A stretch of DNA of 64,000 bases from Paragorgia papillata. Its lineage: Eukaryota > Cnidaria > Anthozoa > Scleralcyonacea > Coralliidae. The position numbers and the translations under genes were made by a program. The notes beneath the pieces are model-generated. The model did no database searches. It was given only the letters and a program-made list of their open reading frames with translations, and was not told the origin of the DNA. The stretch spans positions 558,001 through 622,000 of the forward strand of contig JAWNZC010000222.1 in NCBI GenBank assembly GCA_035771165.1. The letters run 5' to 3'. This document shows, piece after piece, positions 10,196 through 19,439 of this stretch; positions within the stretch are counted from its first letter, which is position 1; every line of letters begins with the position of its first letter.

Positions 10196-10240
10196 TCGCT
10201 ACCAGAGGTTTCACCCTAAACGGGATCATCAGGCAGGCGA
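10196..10240 (-). ncRNA. Hammerhead-like motif, left PLE end (stem I damaged)
   Basis: On minus: CTGATGA (10232-10226), a short stem II CCC/GGG, GAAACC-TCT-GGTA with 3-bp stem III. A CCTG duplication just upstream of the core disrupts the 4-bp stem I that the mirror copy at 11611 retains. Confidence 0.5.
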
Positions 10241-11050
10241 CTGAAAAATATCGGTTAGTGGGCTGCTTAAATGCGTTAGTTGGGGCGTGGGTGTGGGCGT
10301 CGAAACGTCCGGCGGATTCATTTGGAGCGTGGGTGTGGGCGTCGAAACGATGCGCGCATTCCTTTGATTGTTTAGGTTGTTGATCCGAAATCTATTTTTG
10401 TGCCGACACGTCGAAACTATTTCTGATCTTTTGTTTAGTAAGAGCTGTTTGTCTGCCTTCATGATGAAAAGTTTTTCGTCCAAACATAAATTGCATCTTT
10501 TTGATCCTCCCGTGTAGGAAATTGAGTGTTTTAGTATAGACCAAGTTATGTCGAAACTTTGGTTTTTTTCTTTTAGATTCCAAACGTATTTCGAAAGTTC
10601 CGTCTCATTTGAATACTTTTTTTTCTGGAAAGATTTAGTATGGTTACGATATCGCTCTTTAAATGTACTTGCTGTCATGCCAATGTATTGCTTAGTGATG
10701 TTCGTGTTGCTTATGGAAATAGATGCCTTGTATACTATGTTGTTTGTCATGCATTGCCCACGTAGGGGGCAATTGTCCTTAATCCTGCAATTGCAACTGC
10801 TTGTAACTATGCTTCGTGGCTTGCTTTTCCTGATTGTGCGTGAATTATGTTTCGTGATAATAGACTTGACGTTGTTCATGCAACTATAGCTAATCTTGAC
10901 TGTGTTTCTGTTAAAAAGTTTGTGAAGCTTGTGTCCTGGTGGAAAGTGCTTGTCAATAAGGCTAAGAAAGTTGCGTCCTATGTTTGTTTTGACATTTTTG
11001 TTAAATGGAGGGTTAAACCAGATGATATTGCGGTGTCTATTTCTGCGTGT
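10229..11050 (-). pseudogene. PLE reverse transcriptase C-terminus with GIY-YIG endonuclease (minus arm)
   Basis: The minus reading frame runs open from about 11050 to 10229. It begins in the RT thumb/linker region (PPFNKNVKTNIGRNFLSLID, then HFPPGHKLHKLFNRNTVK), followed by the CCHH-type motif CNCRIKDNCPLRGQC and the GIY-YIG core VYKA...QYIGMTASTFKERYRNH, then GSKRCNLCLDEKLFI. This is the order seen in Penelope-like elements encoding a GIY-YIG nuclease that nicks target DNA for reverse transcription. The RT palm and fingers are absent, so the copy is 5'-truncated and non-functional by itself. Confidence 0.85.
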
Positions 11051-11413
11051 TGCAATTGCAGGATTAAGGACAATTGCCCCCTACGTGGGCAATGCATGAC
11101 AAACAACATAGTATACAAGGCATCTATTTCCATAAGCAACACGAACATCACTAAGCAATACATTGGCATGACAGCAAGTACATTTAAAGAGCGATATCGT
11201 AACCATACTAAATCTTTCCAGAAAAAAAAGTATTCAAATGAGACGGAACTTTCGAAATACGTTTGGAATCTAAAAGAAAAAAACCAAAGTTTCGACATAA
11301 CCTGGTCTATACTAAAACACTCAATTTCCTACACGGGAGGATCAAAAAGATGCAATTTATGTTTGGACGAAAAACTTTTCATCATGGAAGGCAGACAAAC
11401 AGCTCTTAACTAA
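11044..11413 (+). pseudogene. PLE GIY-YIG endonuclease fragment (plus arm)
   Basis: This is the plus-strand mirror of the minus copy. It starts at the CCHH cysteines (CNCRIKDNCPLRGQC), keeps GIY-YIG motif QYIGMTASTFKERYRNH and ends shortly after CNLCLDEKLF with a premature stop at 11411-11413, where one A fewer/more shifts the frame relative to the minus arm. The predicted N-terminal 60 residues upstream are antisense of the other copy and not real. Confidence 0.8.
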
Positions 11414-11610
11414 AACAAAAGATCAGAAAATAGTTTCGACGTGTCGGCACAAAAATAGATTTTCGGATCAACAACCTAAACAATCAAAGGAATGCGCGCA
11501 TCGTTTCGACGCCCACACCCACGCTCCAAATGAATCCGCCGGACGTTTCGACGCCCACACCCACGCCCCTACTAACGCATTTAAGCAGCCCACTAACCGA
11601 TATTTTTCAG

Positions 11611-11651
11611 TCGCCTGATGATCCCGTTTAGGGTGAAACCTCTGGTAGCGA
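11611..11651 (+). ncRNA. Type I hammerhead ribozyme motif at PLE end
   Basis: Stem I TCGC (11611-11614) pairs with GCGA (11648-11651). The core is CTGATGA (11615-11621). Stem II is CCC-GTTTA-GGG, flanked by a U-U mismatch. GAAA follows, then stem III ACC/GGT with a TCT loop, and the predicted cleavage is after A11647 in GTA. All conserved core bases are present. Penelope-like elements are known to carry type I hammerheads. The weak stem II could reduce activity. Confidence 0.7.
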
Positions 11652-11867
11652 AGACTTTAAGCTAAAACTATACTTTATACTTTGTATTTTGCTCTATCTA
11701 TATATGGTATTGAGCACTCTCTAACATTTCGTGAACCATAACTCACTTATATATATATATATATATATATATATGTCGCCATCAGAACAGGGTCATCACT
11801 TCAAACACTTGCCGCGTGAAGATCGGCCGCTCATGCTTTATCTATTACATATATATATATACAAACG

Positions 11868-12056
11868 AGCACGTGTAATTTTGTTCACGGAATGTCGGAA
11901 AGTGCTCAATACCATAAAGGTAGAGCGAATATAGTATAGTTTAAGTGGGCTTACCTCAAAATGTTGAGTGTCGCAACTGTCAGTTTCACGCGGGGCGATC
12001 TTCAGGCGATCGCCCGCGTGAAACTGACAGTTGCGACACTCAACATTTTGAGGTTA
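11868..12056. mobile_element. Palindromic end of a second PLE subfamily
   Basis: Positions 11876-11945 resemble the one-sided PLE tail (TGCTCAATACCAT block), and 11945-12056 is a perfect-looking palindrome with arms of about 52 bp. It carries GTGAAACTGACAGTTGCGAC on each strand, i.e. the 3' half of a hammerhead-like motif. The CTGATGA half is replaced by TCAGGCGA in the loop. (TA)n lies on the left at about 11747-11775 and 11850-11860. Confidence 0.6.
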
Positions 12057-12061
12057 CTTTA

Positions 12062-12180
12062 CGTTCATCGCGTCCTAACCGGTCATTAGAAGGTTGCAGG
12101 GTTCGAACCCTGTCTGGGGTCTCAGAAATTATTTCTGAGCAATTGAGCTTGACAAACGTCCACCAAACGTCTGTTACGTT
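12062..12180 (+). repeat. Truncated tRNA-derived SINE-like fragment
   Basis: GGTTCGAACCC (a B-box) at about 12098-12108, followed by CTGTCTGGGGTCTCAGAAAT and the TTTGAGCTTGAC(A/G)AAC(G)-type body, matches the SINE-like part of the modules at 41050-41150 and 52380-52450. The A-box half is lost. Confidence 0.55.
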
Positions 12181-12236
12181 CATTATAGTTAATATAACCT
12201 AACAATTGTTATAAATATCTAATTTTGTGTGTAAGA

Positions 12237-12425
12237 ATATATATATATATATATTTCCAAATTAATTTTAATAATTTATGTAACTTCGCTTGTTCGGTCT
12301 GTACTAGTAAAATATCGGAGCGACGTTTTCTGCACAGACCTCGGCTCGCTGCGCTCGGTCTGTACTAGTGAAATATCGGACCGACGTTCTTTACTACAGA
12401 CCTAGCCTCACGTTTGGTCTTAAAC
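12237..12425. repeat. (TA)n and short inverted/direct repeat block
   Basis: A TA run at 12237-12254 is followed by two direct copies of CGGTCTGTACTAGTRAAATATCGG (12295 and 12357). AGACCTCGGCTCGCTGCGCTCGGTCT forms a hairpin between them. Nothing coding is seen. Confidence 0.5.
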
Positions 12426-12604
12426 CTTATTGAGTACTTCTTGTGTCATTACATTCGTTTAAATCTTCTTTAAGTAACTCTTTTTGTCTGTTTTCAATCT
12501 ATGAAAGCTATAAACTTCAGTGGCAGCCATCTTCAGCTGGTGGTCACGTCATCATACAGCTGGCACGCTAAATTCGGCCCCATCTAGTTTTATTTGAGAT
12601 CAGT

Positions 12605-13187
12605 GGTTTACACAGGCAATTTTCACTCCGATTTTTCTCACCCAGACCCATACGATTGAATGGATGATTCGCCAAAGCATTAAACCTCATATAGCCCTGA
12701 ATAAATGGTCCAAAACATTCGTATGTCAATCCATTCGATCGCATGTGTCAGAAGGAGAAAAATCGCCAGTGTAAACGAGCCTTTAGAGAGATTAAGATTC
12801 ACCGTAAACGGGAAACAGCAGAGAACATTACGTGACGAATCCCCAACCAGCCGTTTGGGCGTTCGTCGTTTCAACGTCAAGACGACTATTTTCACTGAGA
12901 CGGTAAACGGCGAGATTTTACAGTCCAAATTTCTAATATTTCCTCTCTTTCACGTCTTTTACGAAGGAAAAGAAAAACAATAGAAATGTTAATAATAATC
13001 ACAAAATGTTTTTTTAAACCATAGATACCAAAACGAACACGAAAAAGTAAATATTTTGTCGACAACTACAAATACCTCTTTTTAGGCCGCCATCTTGGAT
13101 TGCTCACGTCAATCTTAATCTCTCTAGTTTCAATCACGCGAACGTCAAACGGTATCTCATGTTTGCCGGAATCTTAATCTCTCTATT
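12605..13187. mobile_element. Two adjacent MITE-like elements
   Basis: 12605-12783 has inverted ends GTTTACACAGGCAATTTT and (on minus) GTTTACACTGGCGATTTT. 12784-13185 is bounded by GAGAGATTAAGATTC and its inverse GAATCTTAATCTCTC. The overlapping ORFs at 12680-12983 have no recognisable domain. Confidence 0.5.
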
Positions 13188-13256
13188 ATACTCAAACCAA
13201 CGGACCAGGCGCAATTCGAGATGTATTCTTTGGCTAACTGTAGTCAAGTTTATTTA

Positions 13257-13510
13257 GGGGAGCACGGGTGGCGTGTGCTATTAGGGCGCTGCCTCTCACC
13301 AATAGTTAAGCCCGGTTAGGCGGGGTTGTGGGGACTCATGTGAGTAGAGTTTAGTTGGTCTCTCCTGTGCTTCGAGGGTTTTTCGCCGGGTTCTCCGGTT
13401 TTCCTCCCTCCGTAAAATCAACACGTATAGGTCTTAGTTGTAAATGGAGGACCCCACCAGCTCTGCTGAAAAACTTATCCTCCTTAAATAAAGAATAATA
13501 ATAATAAGTT
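13257..13510 (+). repeat. tRNA-derived SINE with (ATA)n tail
   Basis: It starts GGGGAGCACGGGTGGCG with a degraded A-box, then a decayed B-box around AAGCCCGGTTAGGCGG. A CGGGTTCTCCGGTTTTCCTC body element follows, and it ends AATAAAGAATAATAATAATAA. The layout (tRNA-like head, body, short tandem tail) is that of a SINE. Confidence 0.6.
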
Positions 13511-13533
13511 CTTTGCAACAAATATCCACTAAT

Positions 13534-13852
13534 ACGCGTAAAAATCACACAAGTTGTTACATCATTGTTGCCTGAACAATGCTGTGACAACGTTGTTATC
13601 ATGTGTGAACAACCTTAATGAATTAAACAATATTGTTCATCATTGTTTTCATCATGTATGTTACAGCTTCATGAAACAACAGTTCACGGGGTGCAGCACA
13701 ACATTGTTCACGGGATGCAGCACAACATTGTTCACGGGGTGCAGCACAACATTGTTCACGGGGTGCAGCACAACATTGTTCACGGGATGCCGCACAACAT
13801 TGTTCACGCCTGTTTAACAACCGTGAAAAAATTTGTGCGTTTTTTACGCGTG
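13534..13852. mobile_element. TA-flanked MITE built of self-complementary words (copy 2)
   Basis: TA-CGCGTAAAAATCACACAAG at the left and AATTTGTGCGTTTTTTACGCGTG-TA spread over the right end give long inverted termini with TA flanks. The interior has five tandem 24-bp units TTCACGGGGTGCAGCACAACATTG (13682-13805) plus TTGTTACA/TGTAACAA words. It matches copy 1 at 789-1171 in plan and in most words. Confidence 0.7.
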
Positions 13853-13857
13853 TAGTA

Positions 13858-14313
13858 TAGAATAAAGAATGTTCAGAAACTCACGACACACACAAAAGAA
13901 TTAGCAAATTTCGAGTTTCTGATATTGATTCAAAGCGACGTTTTCTCTACCAGCTTATTTCTGATTGAAAACCAGTAATTCATAACGGCCTGCCTATACC
14001 TAATAATTAAATTCACACAGCCAAGAAATGGCGCAAAGCTGAACTAACGGACCTTAAATCGAATATATGACCTTTAAATCGAACTTCGTCAGCGACTCTC
14101 TAAATTTGGGAACGCGTTTTGAAACTTTCCCGATAGCAAACCGAGTGTCTAAAAGCAAGCAAAGACCAAGTATAAAACTAAGGCCTGATTTATATATTTT
14201 AGAAAGAAGCAAAGAAGCAATAGCAAAGAGTTATTGAGGGCGACGCGATCCCACCAAGGCTTCCCAAAGAGCACTATCGAAATCTCTGGCCAGCTGAGCA
14301 AAGGACAAAACGA
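13858..14313. other. Intronic stretch, nothing recognised
   Basis: No ORF, repeat or RNA signature was recognised here. On the gene model it is intron of the minus-strand Roco gene. Confidence 0.5.
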
Positions 14314-14317
14314 GAAC

Positions 14318-14394
14318 GCGTGTGTGTGTGTGGGGGGGGGGTGGGGGGGGGGGGAGGGGGGGGGGGAAGGGGGGGGGGGGAGGGGGGGGAGGGT
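14318..14394. repeat. (GT)n and long G-tract
   Basis: A short GT run is followed by about 65 bp that are nearly all G with scattered T and A, including many runs of four or more G. This could fold as G-quadruplex DNA. It lies in the intron next to the exon at 14460-14564. Confidence 0.9.
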
Positions 14395-14459
14395 TCAAGG
14401 GAACCTTGCTTATCGAAATCCCAAAATTTGTTTTTTAGGCGATTTTTGTATTTTTTTAC

Positions 14460-14564
14460 CCGATTTACTGCTCTCTGTCTTTTCTGATGAAGATGCATCT
14501 CCACGATCAACCACATCTTGTTGTATTGGCATCTGCTGTTCTTTCTGGCTACCAATCGTGCTCT
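14460..14564 (-). CDS. Linker exon of the LRR-Roc-COR-Death gene
   Basis: On minus, the acceptor TTTTCACCACAG precedes a 105-nt segment (2 nt + 34 codons + 1 nt) ending at AAATCGG|GTAAAAA. The open frame encodes a Gln/Ser/Asp-rich linker (STIGSQKEQQMPIQQDVV... ending SSKS). It lies between the two death-domain exons, and its 1-phase borders match both, so it would be the inter-domain linker. Confidence 0.55.
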
Positions 14565-14915
14565 CTGTGGTGAAAATAGAACGCAGTGATGGTTTTGTAA
14601 TAATAGCACAATAAGCAGTTTAGGCTCTTGCATGTATAAACGCACAAGTTCCTCATGTCTTCGAAACAGAATGTTTTGACTAGTTCAGAGGTGAAAAATA
14701 CTGAAGCCTACAAACCTAGTTTCCAAATATTTTTTAGAGTATTGTCGTTCTCCTCCCACCATCCAATACAACACAAACGTATAGTGGTGAAGACACTGTT
14801 AAACCGAAATTATCTAATTCTATCCAACAAGGCTGCCAAGACCAAAAAAGAGACATTGTGTGCCAATCACTAACTCTCAACGGCTACCCGCTTCGCAGTT
14901 CGTATGAAGTTGTAA

Positions 14916-15690
14916 CAACAACAACAACAACAACAAAAACAACAACAACAACAACAACAACAAATAAACAGAGCCACTTAACCGACAGACCAACACAACA
15001 CAACACAACACAACACAGCACAACACAACACAACACAGCACATCACAACACAACACAACACAACACATCACATCACAGCACAACACAACACAACACAACA
15101 CAACACAACACAACACAACACATCACATCACATCACATCACAACACATCACAACACAACACAGCACAGCACAGCACAGCACAGCACAGCACAGCACAGCA
15201 CAGCACAGCACAGCACAGCACAGCACAGCACAACACAACACAACACAACACAACACAACACAACACAACACAACACATCACATCACATCACATCACATCA
15301 CATCACAACACAACACATCACAGCACAGCACAGCACAGAAACAGCACAGCACAGCACAGCACAGCACAGCACAGCACAGCACAACACAACACAGCACAGC
15401 ACAGCACAGCACAGCACAGCACAGCACAGCACAGCACAGCACAGCACAGCACAGCACAGCACAACACAACACAACACAACACAGCACAGCACAGCACAGC
15501 ACAGCACAGCACAGCACAGCACAGCACAGCACAGCACAGCACAGCACAGCACAGCACAGCACAGCACAGCACAACACAACACAACACAACACAACACAAC
15601 ACAACACAACACAACACAACACAACACAACACAACACAACACAACACAACACAACACAACACAACACAACACAACACAACACAACACAGT
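14916..15690. repeat. (CAA)n then CAACA/CAGCA/CATCA pentanucleotide array
   Basis: A CAA trinucleotide run (about 14916-14962) is followed at 14993-15690 by about 140 pentamers CAACA, CAGCA or CATCA arranged in homogeneous blocks. Long Thr/Gln/His or Cys/Val/Leu ORFs on both strands are artefacts. Confidence 0.95.
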
Positions 15691-15702
15691 TCAGGATCAT
15701 AC

Positions 15703-16122
15703 GCAATCTCGTTCCCAGAGGCCACGTTCCCCACCCGGGAAACGAGAGACTCTGGGATAATCCGTTTCAAATCACAGGATTCTTGTTATTCCGGTTGAGG
15801 TACGCATGCGTAAATATCCGAGCGGAATCTGGATAGTATGTTCTCCTTGTTTGACCTTCTCCCAAACAAGTCAATGGGGTTGCTGGCGAAACTCGAAGTA
15901 CAGCATCTACACACATACGGCGAAGATATCGATCGCGGCAACGTCTTCACTGGAGTCTTGTCGTCTGACATCTTTGTTATTTTGGTTTTATTAATTCTAC
16001 TTCCGGTCACTTCAGACCAACTCATGCTCACTATTCAGCCAATAACGTAACGATTTTAAACGGATTATCCCAGAGTCTCTCGTTTCCCGGGTGGGGAACG
16101 TGGGCTCTGGGAACGAGATTGG
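15703..16122. mobile_element. TIR element with about 64-bp arms enclosing an exon-like ORF
   Basis: 15703-15766 (AATCTCGTTCCCAGAG..., AACGAGAGACTCTGGGATAA) is inverted against 16058-16122. GGATCAT(A/G)C occurs at both outer edges and may be the target duplication (about 9 bp). The interior of about 290 bp is not inverted and holds an ORF. Confidence 0.7.
15786..16031 (-). pseudogene. Exon-like ORF with CxxC motif, possibly captured zinc-finger N-terminus
   Basis: On minus the ORF starts at an ATG near 16031 and runs 81 codons, including YVCRCCTSSFASNPIDLFG and a RRSNKENILSRFRSDIY segment. The C-x-C-C spacing followed by an IDLFG-x-x-S-x-x-x-x-x-L pattern resembles N-terminal zinc-finger-associated modules in animal zinc-finger proteins. 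A GT donor could lie near the end (GCATGC|GTACCT). Because it sits between TIRs, capture by a foldback element is plausible. Identity is tentative. Confidence 0.35.
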
Positions 16123-16317
16123 ATCATGCATTTCCTGAAAAGTTTGAATTCTTAAATCTCTGAAAGGATATTTCTTGCAAATTGTTGGCACTCCTCTTGT
16201 ATTTTTAGTCGCGGGTTTAATTGCGGATTTCCCCAAATTTACACGACATAGATACGCAGTAAAACTGACAATAAACCACACCTCAGTAAGGTCACGAATG
16301 AAATATCAGGGACTTCA

Positions 16318-16690
16318 AGATGCTAGAGAACGACGACGGTGGTTAAAATTCAAGATAAGTTTTACAATTTAAAGAAGTCACGGTTAACTGACTATTATAT
16401 TTGATATTTGAAGCTAGTTTAATGACTTCCAAAACGCCCCAGTATTGCTAAAATGATTGTTGTGTCCGTACTGAAGTCAATCTCAAGCAACAGTTTTCAT
16501 CGTTTGGCCGTTGACGTTGTCCTGAAGACGTGAAAATGCTGGAAGTGGCGTTGTATAAAGAACGAGGACGGTGTTGAGATTACTCTAGGGACAAAAAATT
16601 ATTCATTTTCTTTGTTTTGCAAAAAGAAATATTTTGTTTAGAGGACATCGCGTTGAGGTTGACATCGTAGATCTTAAAGCCCCTATCTAC
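16318..16690. repeat. Dispersed repeat, about 370 bp (copy 1)
   Basis: It is about 90% similar to 28903-29275 throughout, e.g. TTTGAAGCTAGTTTAATGAC and GTGGCGTTGTATAAAGAACG. Ends contain CGACGACGG and inverse-like GACGTCGT words, so it may be a MITE. Not coding. Confidence 0.7.
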
Positions 16691-16735
16691 AAGTCCACAA
16701 CATCTTAAAAAGTCAGCTACGAGAATGGAAATTTT

Positions 16736-16807
16736 TCCTATATGGTCTAGTGACTACGATCCGGTGTTTTCACCGCCGTGGCCCGGGTTCGATTCCCGTT
16801 CTATGGA
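16736..16807 (+). tRNA. tRNA-Glu(TTC)-like gene, possibly pseudogene
   Basis: 72 nt with A-box TGGTCTAGTGACTA, B-box GGTTCGATTCC, anticodon loop TTTTCAC (anticodon TTC) and an intact anticodon stem with one G-U. TTTT follows at 16809. Two mismatches in the acceptor stem and one in the T stem argue that it is decayed or a tRNA-like retrocopy rather than a fully functional gene. Confidence 0.65.
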
Positions 16808-16809
16808 CT

Positions 16810-17370
16810 TTTAACAGTTGAAACAAGGATTGTATTACAAAATTTTGACCAAAATAGAGCTATTACATAGTGACCAACCGATAGTAAAGCAATTGATCTC
16901 TTTTAGACATAAGGAAACTAAAAAAGTTTTATGAGAATACTGACTTGCCTCATTCATGATTAACAAAAATTTCTATTTCTCGACAAAACTTCTTAAAACA
17001 CTTTTTGCCCAAATTTTTCTTCTTTCCCAAAAAAAGTCAGAGTTGCCAAAAATTTAGAAGGCTGCCCAACCTAATAAAACTAATAAATTGTTATTCAAGA
17101 TAAATTTGGTGGAAACACCACGTGTAATATTTATTTGCTAAGCTTATTTTCAAAGAATTAAGAAATTGTTAGTTGACATGCATGGCTTTTATGATATTTT
17201 TATTTGTTTCTTAAAAGTCGGCGTCACTTTCGGAAATGGCTGGTGAAAGAATGGGAAAAGGTGTTCTTGAGAAAACTCTATATAAAGATGCCAGGAGCTC
17301 GTTCATGCTTGATTCGCGCTTGGTTTCTTCAGTGAAAAAGAAAGCAAAAAACAAATGTAACAAATGTTAC
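16810..17370. other. Intronic stretch, nothing recognised
   Basis: AT-rich sequence without a supported ORF, repeat or RNA. The plus ORF at 17236-17430 overlaps the antisense of the death-domain exon and is a shadow. Confidence 0.5.
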
Positions 17371-17655
17371 CTTTTTTCCCACCCAGTATCTCAACAAGGT
17401 CATCCCTTTCCATCGCTCTTAAGATCGTAATCAGCTTCTTAACGTCATTCCCAGCTTTAGTTCCCCAATTAGACAAGAGAGCATCAGCTGGATCGTTTCC
17501 TAGTTGAAATGTCTTTACATCTTCATCAGAGTATCCCAAGTGTCCAGCCAACGTTACGTAATCTTTGCCCTGTTTTGGCTTGTTCAACTCTGTACAGATT
17601 TTATTGCAGACATTAGCATTAAGCTCGCTGATTTTCAACGATTCATTACTTCTGG
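17371..17655 (-). CDS. First death-domain exon of the LRR-Roc-COR-Death gene
   Basis: The 285-nt exon (2 nt + 94 codons + 1 nt) lies between the acceptor TTTTCCTAACAG and the donor AAAAAAG|GTAACA. The peptide begins with a short SNESLKISELNAN lead and shows the death-fold pattern: KDYVTLAGHLGYSDED, FQLGNDPADALLSNW, then KKLITILRAMERDDLVEIL. It aligns along its length with the second death-domain exon at 9448-9736, so the gene encodes tandem death domains that would recruit death-domain partners. The phase fits the 48-bp exons upstream and the linker exon downstream. Confidence 0.8.
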
Positions 17656-17935
17656 CTGTTAGGAAAATAGAAATCACAAGAATGGAAAAGACAATTAATT
17701 TACATATTCTACAGCAAGTAAAAACTAAAGAGGAATTTTAAAGTATTTTCAACAGAGCAAGGGAGAAATTCAATTATTTATAATTTTCAAAACTAATAAA
17801 TATCTTAAAAATCTTCTCCGATTAAATCGAGATAAAAATGTTTAATAGATTATGCATGACATGGAAACATGTACCTCTTTCTTTGTCTAACACATTAACC
17901 TGTCTGAAATCGGCAAAAAATGCGCCCTTTATTGG

Positions 17936-18950
17936 ATTACTCTAACACCAGACTATTTTACTCTGTCTAACACCAGACTATTTTACTCTGTCTAATACCA
18001 GACTATTTTACTCTGTCTAATACCAGACTATTTTACTCTGTCTAATACCAGACTATTTTACTCTGTCTAATACCAGACTATTTTACTCTGTCTAATACCA
18101 GACTATTTTACTCTGTCTAATACCAGACTATTTTACTCTGTCTAATACCAGACTATTTTACTGTGTCTAACACCAGACTATTTTACTGTGTCTAACACCA
18201 GACTATTTTACTGTGTCTAACACCAGACTATTTTACTGTGTCTAACACCAGACTATTTTACTCTGTCTAACACCAGATTATTTTACTGTGTCTAACACCA
18301 GACTATTTTACTGTGTCTAACACCAGATTATTTTACTGTGTCTAACACCAGACTATTTTACTGTGTCTAACACCAGACTATTTTACTCTGTCTAATACCA
18401 GACTATTTTACTGTGTCTAACACCAGACTATTTTACTCTGTCTAACACCAGACTATTTTACTGTGTCTAACATCAGACTATTTTACTCTGTCTAACACAA
18501 GACTATTTTACTCTGTCTAAACACCAGACTATTTTACTCTGTCTAACACCAGACTATTTTACTGTGTCTAAACATCAGACTATTTTACTCTGTCTAACAC
18601 CAGACTATTTTACTCTGTCTAACACCAGACTATTTTACTCTGTCTAACACCAGACTATTTTACTCTGTCTAACACCAGACTATTTTACTGTGTCTAACAC
18701 CAGACTGTTTTACTCTGTCTAACACCAGACTATTTTACTCTGTCTAACACCAGACTATTTTACTCTGTCTAACACCAGACTATTTTACTCTGTCTAACAC
18801 CAGACTATTTTACTCTGTCTAAACCCAGACTATTTTATTCTGTCTAACACCAGACTATTTTACTCTGTCTAACACCAGACTATTTTACTCCGTCTAACAC
18901 CAGACTATTTTACTCTGTCTAACACCAGACTATATTTTACTCGTCAAAGG
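17936..18950. repeat. 25-bp minisatellite, about 40 units
   Basis: The unit is TCTGTCTAACACCAGACTAT + TTTAC. Units vary mainly at C/G in ACT(C/G)TG, C/T in AA(C/T)A and rare 1-nt insertions. Each unit contains a small self-complementary GTCT...AGAC. It ends in ACTCGTCAAAGGGAGAACCC, the same sequence that follows single units in the MITE array at 19440-20770. A shorter block of about nine units is at 19826-20042. Confidence 0.95.
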
Positions 18951-19063
18951 GAGAACCCTCAAGCATCCTAAGAAGCAATGGGTTAATATTAGTCTTAACG
19001 AGTTCCATTAAGATCATATATGAACTACTAGACCCTATACATACAGAATAAAAGTATTTTTAC

Positions 19064-19111
19064 CTGAACCTCTAGCTTTACCAATCCCTTTCGTGAATGC
19101 CTCAACCACTT
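19064..19111 (-). CDS. 48-bp exon, downstream duplicate
   Basis: On minus: acceptor TTTTTACAG, 48 nt (2 + 15 codons + 1), donor GTAAAAATAC. The peptide VVEAFTKGIGKARGS lies between the COR region and the first death domain. It is nearly identical to the exon at 20173-20220, within a duplicated block 18951-19205. Either one or both could be spliced without a frame change. Confidence 0.6.
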
Positions 19112-19439
19112 CTGTAAAAAACAGGAAAAAGATGAATCTCAACAAAAAAACATTTTGGGTCTTTTATATAAGTTTCAAAGCAAACCTATAAGCCAATTAC
19201 TAGAAAAGGTTGCTAAATATGCACCTGATTATTATTGTTCAATTTGCTTCGGTATAGCCTATTTGTTTCAATTTGCTTATTCGAAACTATGCCACAGTTT
19301 GACGACAAAAGCTAGTACTACCAGTAGTTAGCTAAACACGTTTTAAGTCAAAAGTCTCCAAGGTAAGGTATAGCTAGTGTGTCTCTCAGGCTATGGCATA
19401 GCATTTTTAATCCCCTACTGCCTGAGCCAGCCCAAAACG

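Larger units (their letters stand above)
10158..11746. mobile_element. Head-to-head Penelope-like element (PLE) palindrome
   Basis: Two copies of the 3' part of a Penelope-like retroelement face away from each other: the minus copy spans about 11050-10160, the plus copy about 11044-11690. Arms of about 650 bp are nearly identical outside the roughly 240-bp central segment, which is coding only for the minus copy. Both arms end in a hammerhead-like motif and a GTATAGTTTTACCTTAA-type terminus. A one-sided tail (11690-11746) leads into (TA)n. Inverted, truncated copies are known for Penelope elements. Confidence 0.85.

Noticed and set aside
10548..10889. Plus ORF of 113 codons and its mirror at 10978-11298
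   Set aside because: They are antisense shadows of the PLE GIY-YIG frames in the two inverted arms.
12000..12030. Complete hammerhead in the 11945-12056 palindrome
   Set aside because: GTGAAACTGACAGT is present on both strands, but the CTGATGA half is replaced by TCAGGCGA in the loop, so only half a motif remains.
14858..15770. ORFs of 129-300 codons (Thr/Gln/His or Cys/Val/Leu)
   Set aside because: They are translations of the CAACA/CAGCA repeat in every frame.
17936..18950. CRISPR-like array
   Set aside because: The units are directly abutting 25-mers without unique spacers, in a eukaryotic intron. It is a minisatellite.
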